NCBI GenBank assembly: GCA_021234155.1
Contig: JAJEKV010000063.1
Span: forward strand, 7,956,095-8,020,094
Reading direction: 5' to 3'
From: Isoetes taiwanensis
Lineage: Eukaryota > Streptophyta > Lycopodiopsida > Isoetales > Isoetaceae
Length of the DNA stretch: 64,000 nt
Part shown: piece after piece, positions 13,430-24,232 of the stretch
Layout: each line of letters opens with the position of its first letter
How positions within the stretch are numbered: position 1 is the stretch's first letter
Notes under the pieces: model-generated
The model's input: the letters and a program-made list of their open reading frames with translations, nothing else
Told to the model about the DNA's origin: nothing
Database searches by the model: none
Translations under genes and position numbers: made by a program

Positions 13430-14645
13430 TGCATCAGCTTCGGCCAATCCCTCTACTGTATTATCAATCCAAAGACTTGAATCAAAGCATTCAAAACTGA
13501 TACAAACTTTTGATCCTTTATCCTTTATCCAATTTTCAACATTTTATACACAAACTTATGCGAAAGATGTAAACTCCAATGCCCTTCAATCCAAAGACTT
13601 GAATCAAAAGCATTCAAGACTGGTACACAATCTTTTGATCCTTTATCTTTATCCAACTTTCAACATTCTCGAATTAGGGCTCGCATGAAACAGACAAAAG
13701 CTCCCGACTAGCTAGGCTTTTCATTCATCTCAGCAGTTTTTCTACAATGGTATAAAATGGGTAGCTGCACATCGCAAGCTACCCAAAAAATGAAAAACAT
13801 AAGGAATATCCAATTATAACACCTGGACCCCAAATAAAATTGTTTGTACAGATGTTGGCTAGTGTACCTGCCGAGAGCTTATCGCCGGGATTAAAAAACC
13901 CTGCTCTTTCGGGTTTTTGATGAAAAACCCTAGTGATAAGATCTCGGCAAGAGGTTTGAACAACACAAGGCTGCTAAATGTTCCCATTAAAAAAAACCCA
14001 CGCTCCACAGAGAATAGATGCCACGCAACAAAAAACAGCATTTACAATAATATACACATTAAGGGAGGGTGGTGGGAGTCAAGGGAACTGCTGAGAGAGG
14101 AGAAAATGTCAATGAGAGGTCCATGAAGAACCTGCAAGAAATAGCGATCCCCAAACGAACCAGAGCCCCAGAAAATGCATGCATGCATGGGAGAGATGCA
14201 TGCTCGCCCTATTCGAGAATATGGATCTTATGGCTCGGATCGATGGCATTCTCAAACTAGGGCTCGCATGAAACAGACAAAAGCTCCCGACAAAAAGAGA
14301 ACTTCCTTATCAAAACAAGATCGAGATCGGAGGTCAAAGGATGATGGCCAAAAAAAGGATAAGATCGGGGAAGAACATGCCACAACATGGAAATAGACGC
14401 CAAAATTGTCAAACCAAGTAGGGAGAAGACCCTCTCCTGCCTGGCGTCAAAGAAAGAGAGTCAAGGAACTGCTGAGAGAGAAGAAAATGTCGATGAGAAG
14501 TCGATAAAGAACCTGCAAGAAATAGCGATCCCTAAGCAAACTAGAGCCCCAGAAAATGCATGCAATGCATGCATGCATGGGAGAGATGCATGCTCGCCCT
14601 ATTCGAGAATACCGATCCGATGGCTTGGATCGATGGCATTTTATA
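13430..14645. repeat. Nested direct duplications with CATG-rich cores
   Basis: A roughly 180-base segment beginning GTCAAGG(G)AACTGCTGAGAG occurs at 14077-14252 and again at 14459-14640. It includes GCATGCATGCATGGGAGAGA and CGCCCTATTCGAGAAT. Flanking pieces are also duplicated: GGGCTCGCATGAAACAGACA at about 13679 and 14261, and CAATCCAAAGACTTGAATCA at 13466 and 13589. The pattern suggests successive local duplications. Confidence 0.8.
13869..13955. repeat. Imperfect hairpin related to LINE 3' region
   Basis: Inverted arms TGCCGAGAGCTTATC and GATAAGATCTCGGCA enclose a second pair, AAAAAACCC and GGGTTTTT. The same AAAACCC...GGGTTTTT...AAAACCTTAG(A/T) arrangement occurs near 41335-41390 in the 3' region of the LINE and near 53500-53560. 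This is probably a detached LINE 3'-UTR piece. Confidence 0.5.
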
Positions 14646-15838
14646 CAAAAAAAAATTGCAAACTTATGCCAAAGATGTAAAGTCCAATGCCTTTCAAGAA
14701 AGTGTTACATGCATAAGATCCCAAAGACTATATTTCAAATGTAAAATGTAAACAAGGACCCCTAGAGTCATCAAATCAGGACAAAGCTGAACAAAGCCCA
14801 CTGGCCAAATTAAACAGCACATGCAAGGAAATAATCATTGCAGAAGTAAAATACTCTTTAGCAGCCACCAATCAGCACGTCAATGCCATGATTTATTAGA
14901 CAGACTATATAATAGAAGGCTTTCTTGTAAATGCAATAATGTATGGACGGATTTTACATAATGTTTGAGAAGAAAAACATTCCCCATGTATAGCAGCAGC
15001 AACAAGTAATGTTGCAAACTAAGACATGGCAATGCAGAAGCCTTTCCAGCAAGATTAAACAATGTCTTGGAAGTAGAGAAAACAAAAGTACAGAGACAAT
15101 ACGAAAATTTGACCTCGCTAGACCAGGCCATATACAACATGTTTAAACCTTTACAAGTTTTGAAAGAGTAATTTAATGTCATGATTTATGGAGACGATTC
15201 TTCCATAGTAGAAAATCAGCAGACTGCATGTTGTAAATGCTTATTTCCACTTCCATTTTCAATACAACTAACAAACACAAAATAGCAACAAAAGCAGGCG
15301 AGGTCCAATACCTGCAGCCACATCAAATCATTAGCAATAGGCTTGGTAATGAATGAAGGGCCAAAAGGTACAAATGGAGCCTCTCAGTTTATAGTCGATC
15401 AGTGTTAATTTAGAAAATATGAAACAAGGAAGGGATGATGAATGTATGAACCAATTATGTATGTTTAAGAAAGAATCTAGTAGTACTATAATAATTTCCA
15501 GGTCCACATCATTGTTTACTTCAGGCATGAGGGGAATGTCACGTGGAGGTCATACATTGGGGGCTTCGATAACCTGCATATATTTAAAGTAAACAAAATG
15601 GTCATATTAGCTTTGGAAATAGTTGTTTATCAGCGATGTAGATTGAAATAAAATATTAAAAAATAATATTGATGACAACTACAATAATGTTTTTCCAGTA
15701 CCCGTCAATATCACTCTGCTACAAAAGATAAGTTCAAGTTGGTGAGGTTAACTTCGTCATCACCCAAATCTCCAACTACAATTGTGTTTTGAAGTCTGTC
15801 TGCAATATGTGCTTGAATGATCTCGTCTGGGCCTTCGT
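14646..15838. other. Non-coding, no confident gene
   Basis: AT-rich sequence with short frames only. Possibly the 3' flank of the HUH element whose coding region ends at 15839. No terminal structure could be identified by eye. Confidence 0.4.
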
Positions 15839-16959
15839 TCACAGGTGGTGCTTGTTAAAGTACCTTGGGGGATTAGCAAATGGATTACTGCTACGGGATG
15901 AACGTATTGTGTCATTTGGAGGTGGCCCATAAAGAACAAGTGACACTTTCTCACGGGTTGCTTGGAATGGGTTCATCATTAGATCGTACGCTGCTCCGAC
16001 TTTTTTTTGCTCTACGTTTTGGCCATTGGTAGGTATAGCCCATTGCGTGCTCAGATAGAACTTTCCTGTTCTAATCAATTCCGTGATTGTATATGTCAAT
16101 GGTGGCTTGCAATGATTGGACATGCGATAATTGGCAAAATGACGGACTTTTAAAAGTAAGGTTTTGGGGTCTAGACAAACCTCATCTTTGATTTCATCTG
16201 CTCCGTAAAGCGCATATTTTTCTTCGCCCCTCATCAATTTTGTTGATGATACATTGTGCATGCGCATACTGAAATGAGGCTTTTCAAAATCCTTCATGCA
16301 ATAATCTAGTATACTTTGAGTTTTTAGAGTCCTACACATTATTTTTGCTCCAGCTGGTTTTGTTGTGTTCCATCTCATGGCTGCTTTGAGTAATGTTGCA
16401 GCACCTCTGACTCCTACTATTTTGAGTATGGATGTGGCTTGGAAGTGGGATGATCTAGATTTGATCCACGCTCTGTTACAACTAATCCTGCATGACAATG
16501 TTCAATGAAGAATTCAAAGATATTATCTATTAGTGTTGGATCATCTGTGCTTCCAATCCCTATTGTTATGAATACATCTCCACCAACTGGGTCTTTGGTT
16601 TTGTGTTCCTGCTTCTTCTTTCCTTGCTTCTTCCTTCTTTTTCATTTTCTTTGATTATTCTCAGAATGATCTGTGTCACTTGGGCTAGATGTATGAATGC
16701 TAATCGAATTTATGTCATGATCTTCAACTACAGATTGCTTTCCTTTTCTTGTATGTTTGATAGGACTAGATTCTCTAATAGGACTACAATCTCTGATATA
16801 GCTAGATGGTCCTGGCTCTTGACATGGCGGGGACTTATTTAAATGTAACACATTGCAAAATACCTCGACGCAGTGGTTGATTTCGGCTTCTTCAGGTGCT
16901 ATGGCATTTTCCTGTGCAGGGTGATTGATTTGATATGTGATGCCTTCTGCCTGCACCAC
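15839..16959 (-). pseudogene. HUH (Rep-type) endonuclease, Replitron-like, interrupted
   Basis: Reading on the minus strand from an ATG at 16959, one frame runs to a TGA at 16642-16644 and then continues open in the same frame through a rolling-circle motif 1-like strand (VFITIGIGS, about 16575-16550). Near 16450 a one-base shift is needed at the metal-binding motif (ERGSNLDH, then HFQ in the next frame: the His-hydrophobic-Gln of HUH enzymes). The new frame carries a single-tyrosine motif, DYCMKDFEKPHF (about 16310-16275, Y-x-x-K), and ends at 15839. About 370 residues in total, no helicase domain. In the HUH superfamily the Tyr nicks DNA and stays covalently attached to the 5' end. Absence of a helicase argues against Helitron. 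A transposon of the Replitron type or a relic of a CRESS-like Rep gene are the alternatives. Confidence 0.6.
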
Positions 16960-18060
16960 TTCTATTCGTGATGATGAGTCCGGACCTCATCTATTTCCTG
17001 CCATTCTTCTCATTGTTATATGTGCATAGTTCAAAGGGACAATTGTGAGTGTATTTTACAAAACTAGTAATGCAATTTTTTTTTTTGGGCTTGGTAGGAA
17101 TGGTTATTGTTAATGGTTGTTTTTAGGGAACATGATCAACCAGTGCATAGTTTCGGATTGAAAAGAATCAGACAAAGGTTAGGATTTCATCATCTGTTAG
17201 ATGCATGGAAAGAGTTTGTGCAGATGGTATTCACAGATTGGGTGCTTCTACTTCCCATAAGAAGGTAAGATCTCGTCACTTTGTATATGCCTGGTAGGAG
17301 TTTTTGCAGATGACTTTTATAAATCGGTTGCTTCCCATAAGATTGGCATGCCGAAAGCTGAGAGCCTGAATTCGAACCTGTCATGCCTAAATCCAAAGCT
17401 GAGAGAGCTAACATGCCTAAATCTTTTCCTTAGATGCCTAAATTCGAAGCAATGAAGAGAAGAAGATGAGGGCTGTAGCATGGATCGAATGGATAGAGGA
17501 CAATAACGAAAGGGTTTGTTAATTCTTTAGGGTTTTCCTACATCTCAGCCATTTTGGCTGGAGCATGGCAAAAGGAAAGATTGGATTCTTTGAGGCAAAC
17601 ATTGGCATACAACTGCTGCTTTTACATCTGAAGGCATCGGAATAAGAAACAACAAACATGAAACATAAAAAAGAAACAAAAACACTAGTGAAGAATTGTA
17701 GAGTTAACCAACATGAGTTGAAAACAAAAACTTGTGCTTTTCAAAACATAAAAATAAAGAACAGGTTTGTTTAATCTAGCAATGCCTAGAAAACAAAAAA
17801 GCTTGTGGTTTGCAAAACACAAAATAAAATAGAGTTGTTTAATCCGATGATGCCTACAGTGATAGATATGCCCATGCTAAACCGTAAGGAATTAAAAAGT
17901 CAATCTCTAGCAATATTTAGCAACAAAAGCTTTAAACTCATACCAAGTATGTCGCAACAATCGACTCTGCCAGCAACAATAAGCTAATCTAAATGAACGC
18001 TCCAAAAAAGATGCAGTCTAAAAATACTAATTAGTATGCGCCAACGAATACAACACAAAA
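16960..18060. other. Non-coding flank of the HUH gene
   Basis: AT-rich sequence. A short internal repeat around CTTCCCATAAGA appears at about 17251 and 17330. No gene or clear element terminus is seen. Confidence 0.4.
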
Positions 18061-18065
18061 ATCAT

Positions 18066-18392
18066 AAGATAATGATAAGATAAGATAAGATAAGATAAGA
18101 TAAGAAGTCTTTTAACGTCCACGAGAACCCAATGGGTTATGGGACCAGAGCAAAGAAAGAGGGCGAAAGCCCCAACAGGACCCGGGGACTATGCCCCATA
18201 AGAAATCACAACCACCTTTGGACAATAAAGGATGTACCCTAGTGGCCGCTATTCTAATTAACACCCCTTGCTCATGTAAATCCAAAGTACAGATTTTGCT
18301 AAGAGAGATCAATAGGATATGATCAATAAGCGACAAATACCGAGGAATCCTTGCCGCCTACCTGTTGGAATCAAGAATTTTCGATATAGAAA
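18066..18392 (-). mobile_element. LINE 3' end with (TTATC)n tail
   Basis: A (GATAA)n run at about 18070-18105 is followed on the plus strand by TCTTTTAACGTCCACGAGAACCC. This parallels the (GAATA)n run and TTTTTTAGCGTTCACGA at 41190-41265, which is the 3' end of a minus-strand LINE with reverse transcriptase. Read on the minus strand, this is a 5'-truncated LINE 3'-UTR ending in a pentanucleotide tail. It abuts duplicated unit B. Confidence 0.6.
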
Positions 18393-18899
18393 AAAAAAAT
18401 TCAGAAAGTTTTCTAGTAAAAAACCATGGAATTCTTTATAAAGTCGCATTTAATTAAAGTGGGTGAGATCCTGACATTTGGGTCTCATGCTGAAAATGGA
18501 ACTCATGCAAAAAAAAAATGTAAGTTGCCATTGAATCATTATTAGATTTTTTCTTGATAAAATAAGAATAATATTTACATACGACAATCCGAGAAAATGA
18601 AGGGGGATGGTGGAGAAAGAAGGAAGGAAGGAAGGAAGTATATTTTAAGGCCCATGGAGTCCAACTAGACTATGAGACGGTTATAGACATACAATATATC
18701 GGATAGTATCCAAACACAAAAGAAAACCATAAAAGCCACTGGGACGAATGTCTCTACCACTGGGACGAAAAACCCCCCATGTGGGAGGAAAAACCCTTGT
18801 AGTAGGCGTTCAAATTCCCTATATGGGCGTTCAAATTCCCTGTGCTGTAAGGGACTCTCTAACGGTGGAGACTTGCAGAATGTAGGACGCGAGACGTGC

Positions 18900-19065
18900 A
18901 ACTATTGGCGAAGCCAGCAGTTGATGAATTGCTATCTCAGAGCATCTGAGATCGGCATGAGCGGCTCGGATGTGTGCATATGCCGGACACTTCTGTAGAG
19001 CATGGTGTTCATCTTCTACTATCTGCATGTGACAACACTGGCATAATCTCTCATTGCCGAGTAGG
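18900..19065 (-). pseudogene. LINE ORF2 C-terminal zinc-binding fragment
   Basis: The minus strand reads GNERLCQCCHMQIVEDEHH followed by ALQKCPAYAHIR. This matches the Cys-x2-Cys...Glu-Asp-Glu-x-His-Ala-Leu...Cys-Pro pattern found after the reverse transcriptase of the LINE at 41367-41744 (RLCECCHQGAIEDECHALQ). It is a short remnant carried inside the TIR element. Confidence 0.65.
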
Positions 19066-19079
19066 AAGGAAGGGGAGAC

Positions 19080-19385
19080 AGGAGGGAGGGAGGGGAAAGG
19101 CAAAGGAGCATGATGAGGGCAAAAGAGCGGGATGGGGGGGGGGGGGGGCATGGGAAAGAGGAGGAGGGGCAAAGGGGGAGAGCAAAGAGGCAAAGGGGAT
19201 ATGGGACCATATCCAAAGGGGTATGGGTAGGGGCAAAAGAACCTGGGATATATGGGTAGGGGCAAAGGGGTGGGTTAGGGAAAGGGGTATGGGTAGGGGC
19301 AAAGGGGCAAAAGGGGTGGGATATGGGGAGGGGCAAAAGGGATGAAAAAAGAAGGGAGGGAGGGAGGGAGGGAGGAGGGGTTCCA
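19080..19385 (+). repeat. Purine-rich GGGGCAAAGG low-complexity tract
   Basis: Same tract as 655-962, including a run of about 15 G at 19135. Apparent Pro-rich proteins on the opposite strand are compositional. Confidence 0.85.
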
Positions 19386-19820
19386 TGGCTAAACACCTAT
19401 TCAAAAAAAATAAAAAGATTAATTAGACAACTTAAATAATATAATACAATTAATTAATTAATTAATTAATTATTTAGACAATAAATAATTAAACAAGAGA
19501 AGTTTTTTCTCGCCTCACGAGGCGAAAATGGGCACGATTCTATAAAATACAAAATCAAATGTGTTTTTTGAGGAACATGTGATATCTCATGAATTTAATC
19601 CCTGCAATGGCCGAAATCAACTGCAACACAAGATGCTGCGGGAATCCGGCATAGGTTATAGAATGATAAAATCCAGCAAGGCATCTCCAATTGGAAGGAG
19701 AAACTCTGCTGTTAATGCAGATTAGAAGAGTACAGGCTTGTAGAAGAAGAACCCAATAAGAGAAACGAACTTGTGGAGCAACAACAGCAACGGCAAGAAT
19801 GGATAACAATGCGACGAGAA

Positions 19821-20420
19821 TCAGAGTTTCTTACTGAAGGTATTCTTGCTATTATGCATCCAGACTTTGAGGACATGGCGTTTGAGACTAACTTCGGCAC
19901 AGAACTGCTGGACTTCTGACTCATCGTGCTTTTTGAATTTTCCAACCGAGTTCGTCGGCAACGACGAACATCTTCTCCTTCTGATCGGAGGAGAACTTGG
20001 TGCAGAATCATTTTTCGAGGACGGAAGGGCCGGATAAATTGTAAGCACCAACCAGGTCATGGTTGTCGGAATCAGAGCCGGGGGCGGGAGGGGCGAGGGC
20101 CATCATCATGGGAGCCGGGGATCTGGATGAAGGGAGGGCGACGTAATGGGGGAGGACCATAGCCGGGGGAGGCCGCCTCGTTTCCTCCTACAGCACTCGC
20201 AGAATGGATCCCCAGTCGGCTGTCAAATAAACACTAGATTTGCCCTTGCACTCCCCCTGGATTGTTGCTCCCGCTGTGTTCATCCTCCGATCCTTGTAGC
20301 TGCTCTGGCGTATGAAATGAGAATGACGTGGTAATCGCCCTGATGGCCCTCCTGAATCTAACCCTGCCATCGATCAACCTCTGTGCATATCTGACAGCTA
20401 GGCAGGATCTGTGCATGGCT
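19821..20420 (-). pseudogene. Captured ZF-HD homeodomain transcription factor fragment
   Basis: On the minus strand the C-terminal half of a ZF-HD homeodomain is clear: [19 protein letters not shown], then [11 protein letters not shown], the recognition helix with the family's Trp-x-His-Asn. A one-base shift upstream restores the first helix ([20 protein letters not shown]). Further upstream come a Met/Ala/Pro-rich linker and a piece resembling the end of the ZF-HD zinc finger (GDPFCECCRRKRGG, about 20205-20165). A TGA and a Cys stand where the family has Arg, both explicable as C-to-T changes at CpG. ZF-HD factors bind DNA as dimers in land plants. This copy is a transduplicated, non-functional piece inside the TIR element. 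Confidence 0.8.
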
Positions 20421-20879
20421 TCTTGGAAGGTATGGCTGGGCCGAGCTTCTTAGAAGGCTTCTTAGAAAATTTTCAACTCTTCGTCCGTCGGAGCTATGGC
20501 TATGTGGTACAAAGGATATTCGTCTTAAAGGTATGTACCAAATTTTAAATTTCAAGCATGGGCGGGAAAAAAGGGCGGTGTACAGAAAAAAAGCGGGGTA
20601 AAAAAATACGAGTGTAAAATAAATGCTAATATAGGATTATAATTTGACGTTTATTTATATGTCCTCAATTTCTTTTCTTATGTGTGTGCTACTATTTTCA
20701 CACGTTTCGCATTATGTTGCCATGGTGCACGTTTTCTAGGCATATATTTCTTATTCTAAGGTAAAAATTTAACTTTTCAAGGATCATGATATACTTTACA
20801 CCTTGTTTAATCCATTTTGAAGGTTTAAGACACAAAATGGAGACAAGTACTCTTTGATGCACATGATCATCCTCTGTAG

Positions 20880-21065
20880 TTCCTAACACAATGTAAGGTT
20901 TACATATTAATAGATTTAATGCATAGGTTTAATAGGCTCTCATAGGTTTAATGCACAGGTTTACATTGGTTTAATCATTTCAATGTGCTTTCATAGGTTT
21001 ATTACATAGATTTACATATTTTTAATGTATAGCTTTCACAGGTTTAATGCATAGGTTTGGTACCT
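20880..21065 (+). repeat. Short AT-rich repeats of TAGGTTTAATGCA
   Basis: About eight imperfect occurrences of ATAGGTTTAATGC or TAGATTTACATAT. The same region exists at 2430-2590 in copy 1. It lies just before the palindrome array and could be subterminal element sequence. Confidence 0.6.
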
Positions 21066-21109
21066 CTGCAAAAATAATCTATGGCTCTGAAAACTGTTTT
21101 TTTCACTAT

Positions 21110-21410
21110 GAGTTGTCTTTCTCGACTCGCGAATCGAGAAAGGCCCTCAGACTTGTGTTTTTCACTCTGAGTTGCCTTTCTCGACTCACGAGTCGAGAAA
21201 GGTTATTAGAGGGGTCTTGAGGGTAAAGGCCCTCAAAAAACTTTTTTTTTCTTTTTAAAAAAAAGGAAAAAAAAGTTTTTTTTTTTGGCTCTAAGCTACA
21301 TTATCTTGACTCGCGAGTCGAGAAAGGCCTTCAGAGGGGCCTTGAGGGCCTTTCTCGACTCGTGAGTCGAGAAAAGCCCTCCTTTCTCGACTGGCGAGTC
21401 GAGAAAGGCT
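21110..21410. repeat. Array of TCTCGACTCGCGAGTCGAGA palindromes
   Basis: Five units close to the palindrome TCTCGACTCGCGAGTCGAGA, each usually extended to CTTT...AAAGG, lie at about 21119, 21177, 21306, 21353 and 21384. The homologous region of the inverted third element has at least four more (60510, 60558, 60670, 60795). Copy 1 has decayed versions (2690-2880). Each unit can form a 10-12 bp stem or act as a symmetric protein-binding site. Confidence 0.85.
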
Positions 21411-22029
21411 TTCAGACCCGCTTTTTTAAAAAATGGCCCTTAGAACTCTGTAGCATCAATTGCATTAACTTGATTTTGCCTTTTCCAGTACAGATCGCGA
21501 ACAGAAAGGACATGATCAGGAGCCATGGAAAGACCTGTTCATTAAAGAAAGAGGATGAGAAGAGGTTGATGACATGCATTGGTCAAGCCAGCACGTTCAG
21601 ATTTCTATTCTCTTCAAGTTGCTCTCGTGGCTTGGAACACCTCGGACCTTGATTCACACGTTGTTCCCAGTAGGTGGTCTGTGTGCGAAGATGATGTAAT
21701 ATTTGTGACAGCCCGACCATTATGGTCTCTTCAACCACTGTAAAATACAATGTAATGAAATTATTTAAGTATAAAAATTCAGGGTAGATTAACACTTTGT
21801 TTACAGCGAGATAGCATTTCCATTAGTTTTAGGTGTGCTCTTTACCTTTTCTCGCTAACTGAGAAAAGTAGACCATGTAATTTTCCTTTAACATTTTTTT
21901 TTTCACACATTCTAAAGCAATAAAGGGGTTTCAAAACTTTTCCTTTTCGTGTAAAATAACATGGGTTTCAAAAAAAAGTGGGAATGGCATGTGACCCACT
22001 TTAATTAAATGTGACTTCATATTTTCGAC

Positions 22030-22330
22030 TGAAGACTAGTTTTTTGCTCGATGCTTTCTGCTAGCTTAAATTACGTAGGAAATTTACCTTTTTCTGTACA
22101 GAGTTTGTCGCTCACAGGATATGATATCACTGCCTTAGATGGTTTGTCATAAACTGAATCCTTTGCAACAAACACCTGCACAATTTTACTTTGGCTAACA
22201 AGTCGGTCATGGCAGGTTAACTCAGGCTGGTCAAAAGCAACAAGCTCGACCATGATGAACCCTGCAACAGGACCTTTAGAGGACGACCAAAACATAAATG
22301 TCGATCATGGGAGCAGACTTGCAGAGACCA
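22030..22330 (-). other. Candidate exon downstream of the recombinase
   Basis: A minus-strand frame (22071-22295) reads through VFVAKDSVYDKPSKAVISYP and on to a possible splice donor at AAAAAG|GTAAATTT. It lies 3' of the Crypton-like catalytic exons and is also present, broken, at 3540-3780. Not recognised. It could be a terminal exon of the recombinase transcript. Confidence 0.25.
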
Positions 22331-23388
22331 ATCAAGAACATCCCTGCAAAACACTAGTTAGCAAACCAAGAAGAAACCAACGAATAAGCCATACATCGGT
22401 TTGTTCGGAAATGGCAGAACCCAATGGTGCAAGGATGATTTAAGGTGGCCAAAATACAACCGCAACTCTGTTACATGGCGAGGAAAAAGCTCTGTTACAT
22501 GTATTAAAAAAAATACTACCATAGCCACGGCCTCAAGGAAAGTTGGTTAATATTCTTGCTTAATGTCCAATGGATGGCTTCTATGTGGCAACCATTCTAT
22601 CCAAGAATGACAAATGGCTTTGTCATTCTTAGGTGACTTGTTGTAACCAGTTAAAGCGTAAAACTAAAATTCTTAGTTGACGAGTTTGAGAGTTACAGAT
22701 CAGTTACACATGATCTATTGTCTCAGACCTGCATCTATTTATAACAATTATTACATCACTTTTGACAGTTACATTGTTCAAACAGATGTCCAATTGCATT
22801 ATATTCACATTCAAAAATTCCATCGTTTGTACACTATCTGCTACATGCCATTAAGAAAATTCCCTCATTTGTATTCCAGGATTTTTTACATGTACCTGTA
22901 CCTGCAAGATAAATATAAATTAGATAGAACATATCATTTTGATGAAACGAATGCAAATATCAAAATCAAATAATACCATATCAGTGGAAATTGAAAGTAA
23001 AAGAACAATTGTTGTAGACAGTTTTGCTATGTTTTTCTGCCTCTATGCAAATCTTCTAGAAAACATTATCATCATCAGGTCAGATTATTTCATTTATCAA
23101 ATTATTGTCACGATCAGCTAATTGCAAGAATATAAAATGGTACTTTGTTAATTTTTGCAAGTAAACAAAGTAATTGCTAATTGCTAATCACAAGAAGATA
23201 AAAGACTACCTATTTTTTGAAGACCATTACCATCGCCAACAGTTGGACTATGACTTACATTTTGAAGAGCATTACCAATGCCAATGCTTGGACCAACACT
23301 GCTATGATTAGCGACGGAATTTTGCACCGAAGGAAAACGATAAATTAGTAATTGTACATACACAGAAATAATATATATGAAAAATTAC

Positions 23389-24232
23389 CTATTTTAACAA
23401 TATCAACAGCGTCGTAGCATCAACAATGCTTGGACCATCACTCACACAGCTGGTCGGATTAATGGCAGGATTTTGCACCTGTATTAATGCATTTTCAGAG
23501 CGCAATGTACCTTCAGAAGCTATAACAGCCATGGCAGCAACAACTCTGGCATCCCCACTTTGGTCATACCTTTTGTATGCATCTATGCTCTTATGCCCTG
23601 TTACTTCCATCCCAACATCTTCTGGAACACCTGCAGCCTACAACCAAGTAATGGATGATGCCCGACAAGACTTATTATCGTAATCACTTCCTAATCCAGC
23701 ATTTATAGCCATTTGTTTCAGTCATTTCCGCATTGTCCCTTCAAAAGAATGATTTGTACTATACCACACATGAGATATGTGCCTGTTAATTGGTTGTGAA
23801 AAGACATACATGCTACCAAACTCATCGACCACCTCATAGATCGCTAAATGGCTCAAAAGGCCTTCCCAAGTAGAAAGCACATCATTTTCCTTGCATTTTA
23901 CAGTAGCCCTGCTTTGTAGTGATTCTTATCGACATGATCTTGAAAAATGCAAGATGCTTACAAAAAACATCGTCTCAAACCAAAACATGATATCCCGTAA
24001 CTTCGCTAACTCTTTTCCACCTCGCACAAGAAATCTAGTCATACAATAATAGCCAAATCGCCTTTGCAACCCATATGGCGTATTAATCTGATGTGCACCA
24101 TGAGCTAAAATTTTTGCCTCGTCTGCTGCACTAAGAATCCTAGATTTCTTACGTTGAGTTACCTTTCCAGCCTTACCGGATCTCTTCATTGCTACTTCTA
24201 GATTGATTACGGCTAGTAGAAAAAATGGATGG
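23389..24232 (-). pseudogene. Crypton-like tyrosine recombinase, catalytic part
   Basis: Minus strand. The segment next to the LTR reads NLEVAMKRSGKAG, ILSAADEAKIL, then NTPYGLQRRFGYYCMTRFL and VRGGKELAKL, the box-I region with its conserved Arg found in Crypton/DUF3504 recombinases. After a likely intron (about 23940-23900), the C-terminal half follows: NHSFEGTMRK, AINAGLGSDYDNKSCRASS (box II, Arg present, Lys where His is usual), AAGVPEDVGMEVTGHKS and IDAYKRYDQ, whose final Tyr is the expected nucleophile. At least two single-base shifts interrupt it. The coding sequence is cut at 24232 by the chromovirus and resumes at 35921. Such enzymes integrate circular DNA by site-specific recombination. 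A domesticated gene is an alternative. Confidence 0.7.
24228..24232 (+). repeat. Target-site duplication GATGG (left)
   Basis: Identical to 35917-35921. Removing the element and one copy of GATGG restores an uninterrupted reading frame of the Crypton-like gene across the site. Confidence 0.95.

Larger units (their letters stand above)
18441..22017 (+). mobile_element. TIR (Pack-type) DNA element, copy 2
   Basis: Inverted ends of at least 22 bases (AAGTCGCATTTAATTAAAGT at 18441; inverted partner ending at 22017) bound a 3577-bp element. From left to right it holds: a LINE zinc-binding fragment (minus strand), a purine-rich tract, (TTAA)n, a ZF-HD gene fragment (minus strand), a TTTAATGCATAGG-type repeat region, and an array of TCTCGA palindromes. 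No transposase is seen. A third copy at 59867-63434 is only nine bases shorter and keeps the same ends and tract order but different cargo. The family therefore behaves like a Pack-type non-autonomous element that swaps captured sequence. Confidence 0.8.

Noticed and set aside
15839-16959. Helitron Rep/helicase
   Set aside because: The motif is single-Tyr with Lys (YCMKD) and no helicase follows.
18066-18110. (GATAA)n as a free microsatellite
   Set aside because: It is adjacent to a LINE 3' UTR, as the (GAATA)n run at 41170 is, so it is better explained as a LINE tail.
21110-21410. CRISPR-like array
   Set aside because: Units are palindromes with irregular spacers inside a eukaryotic transposon; no cas genes and no regular spacing.
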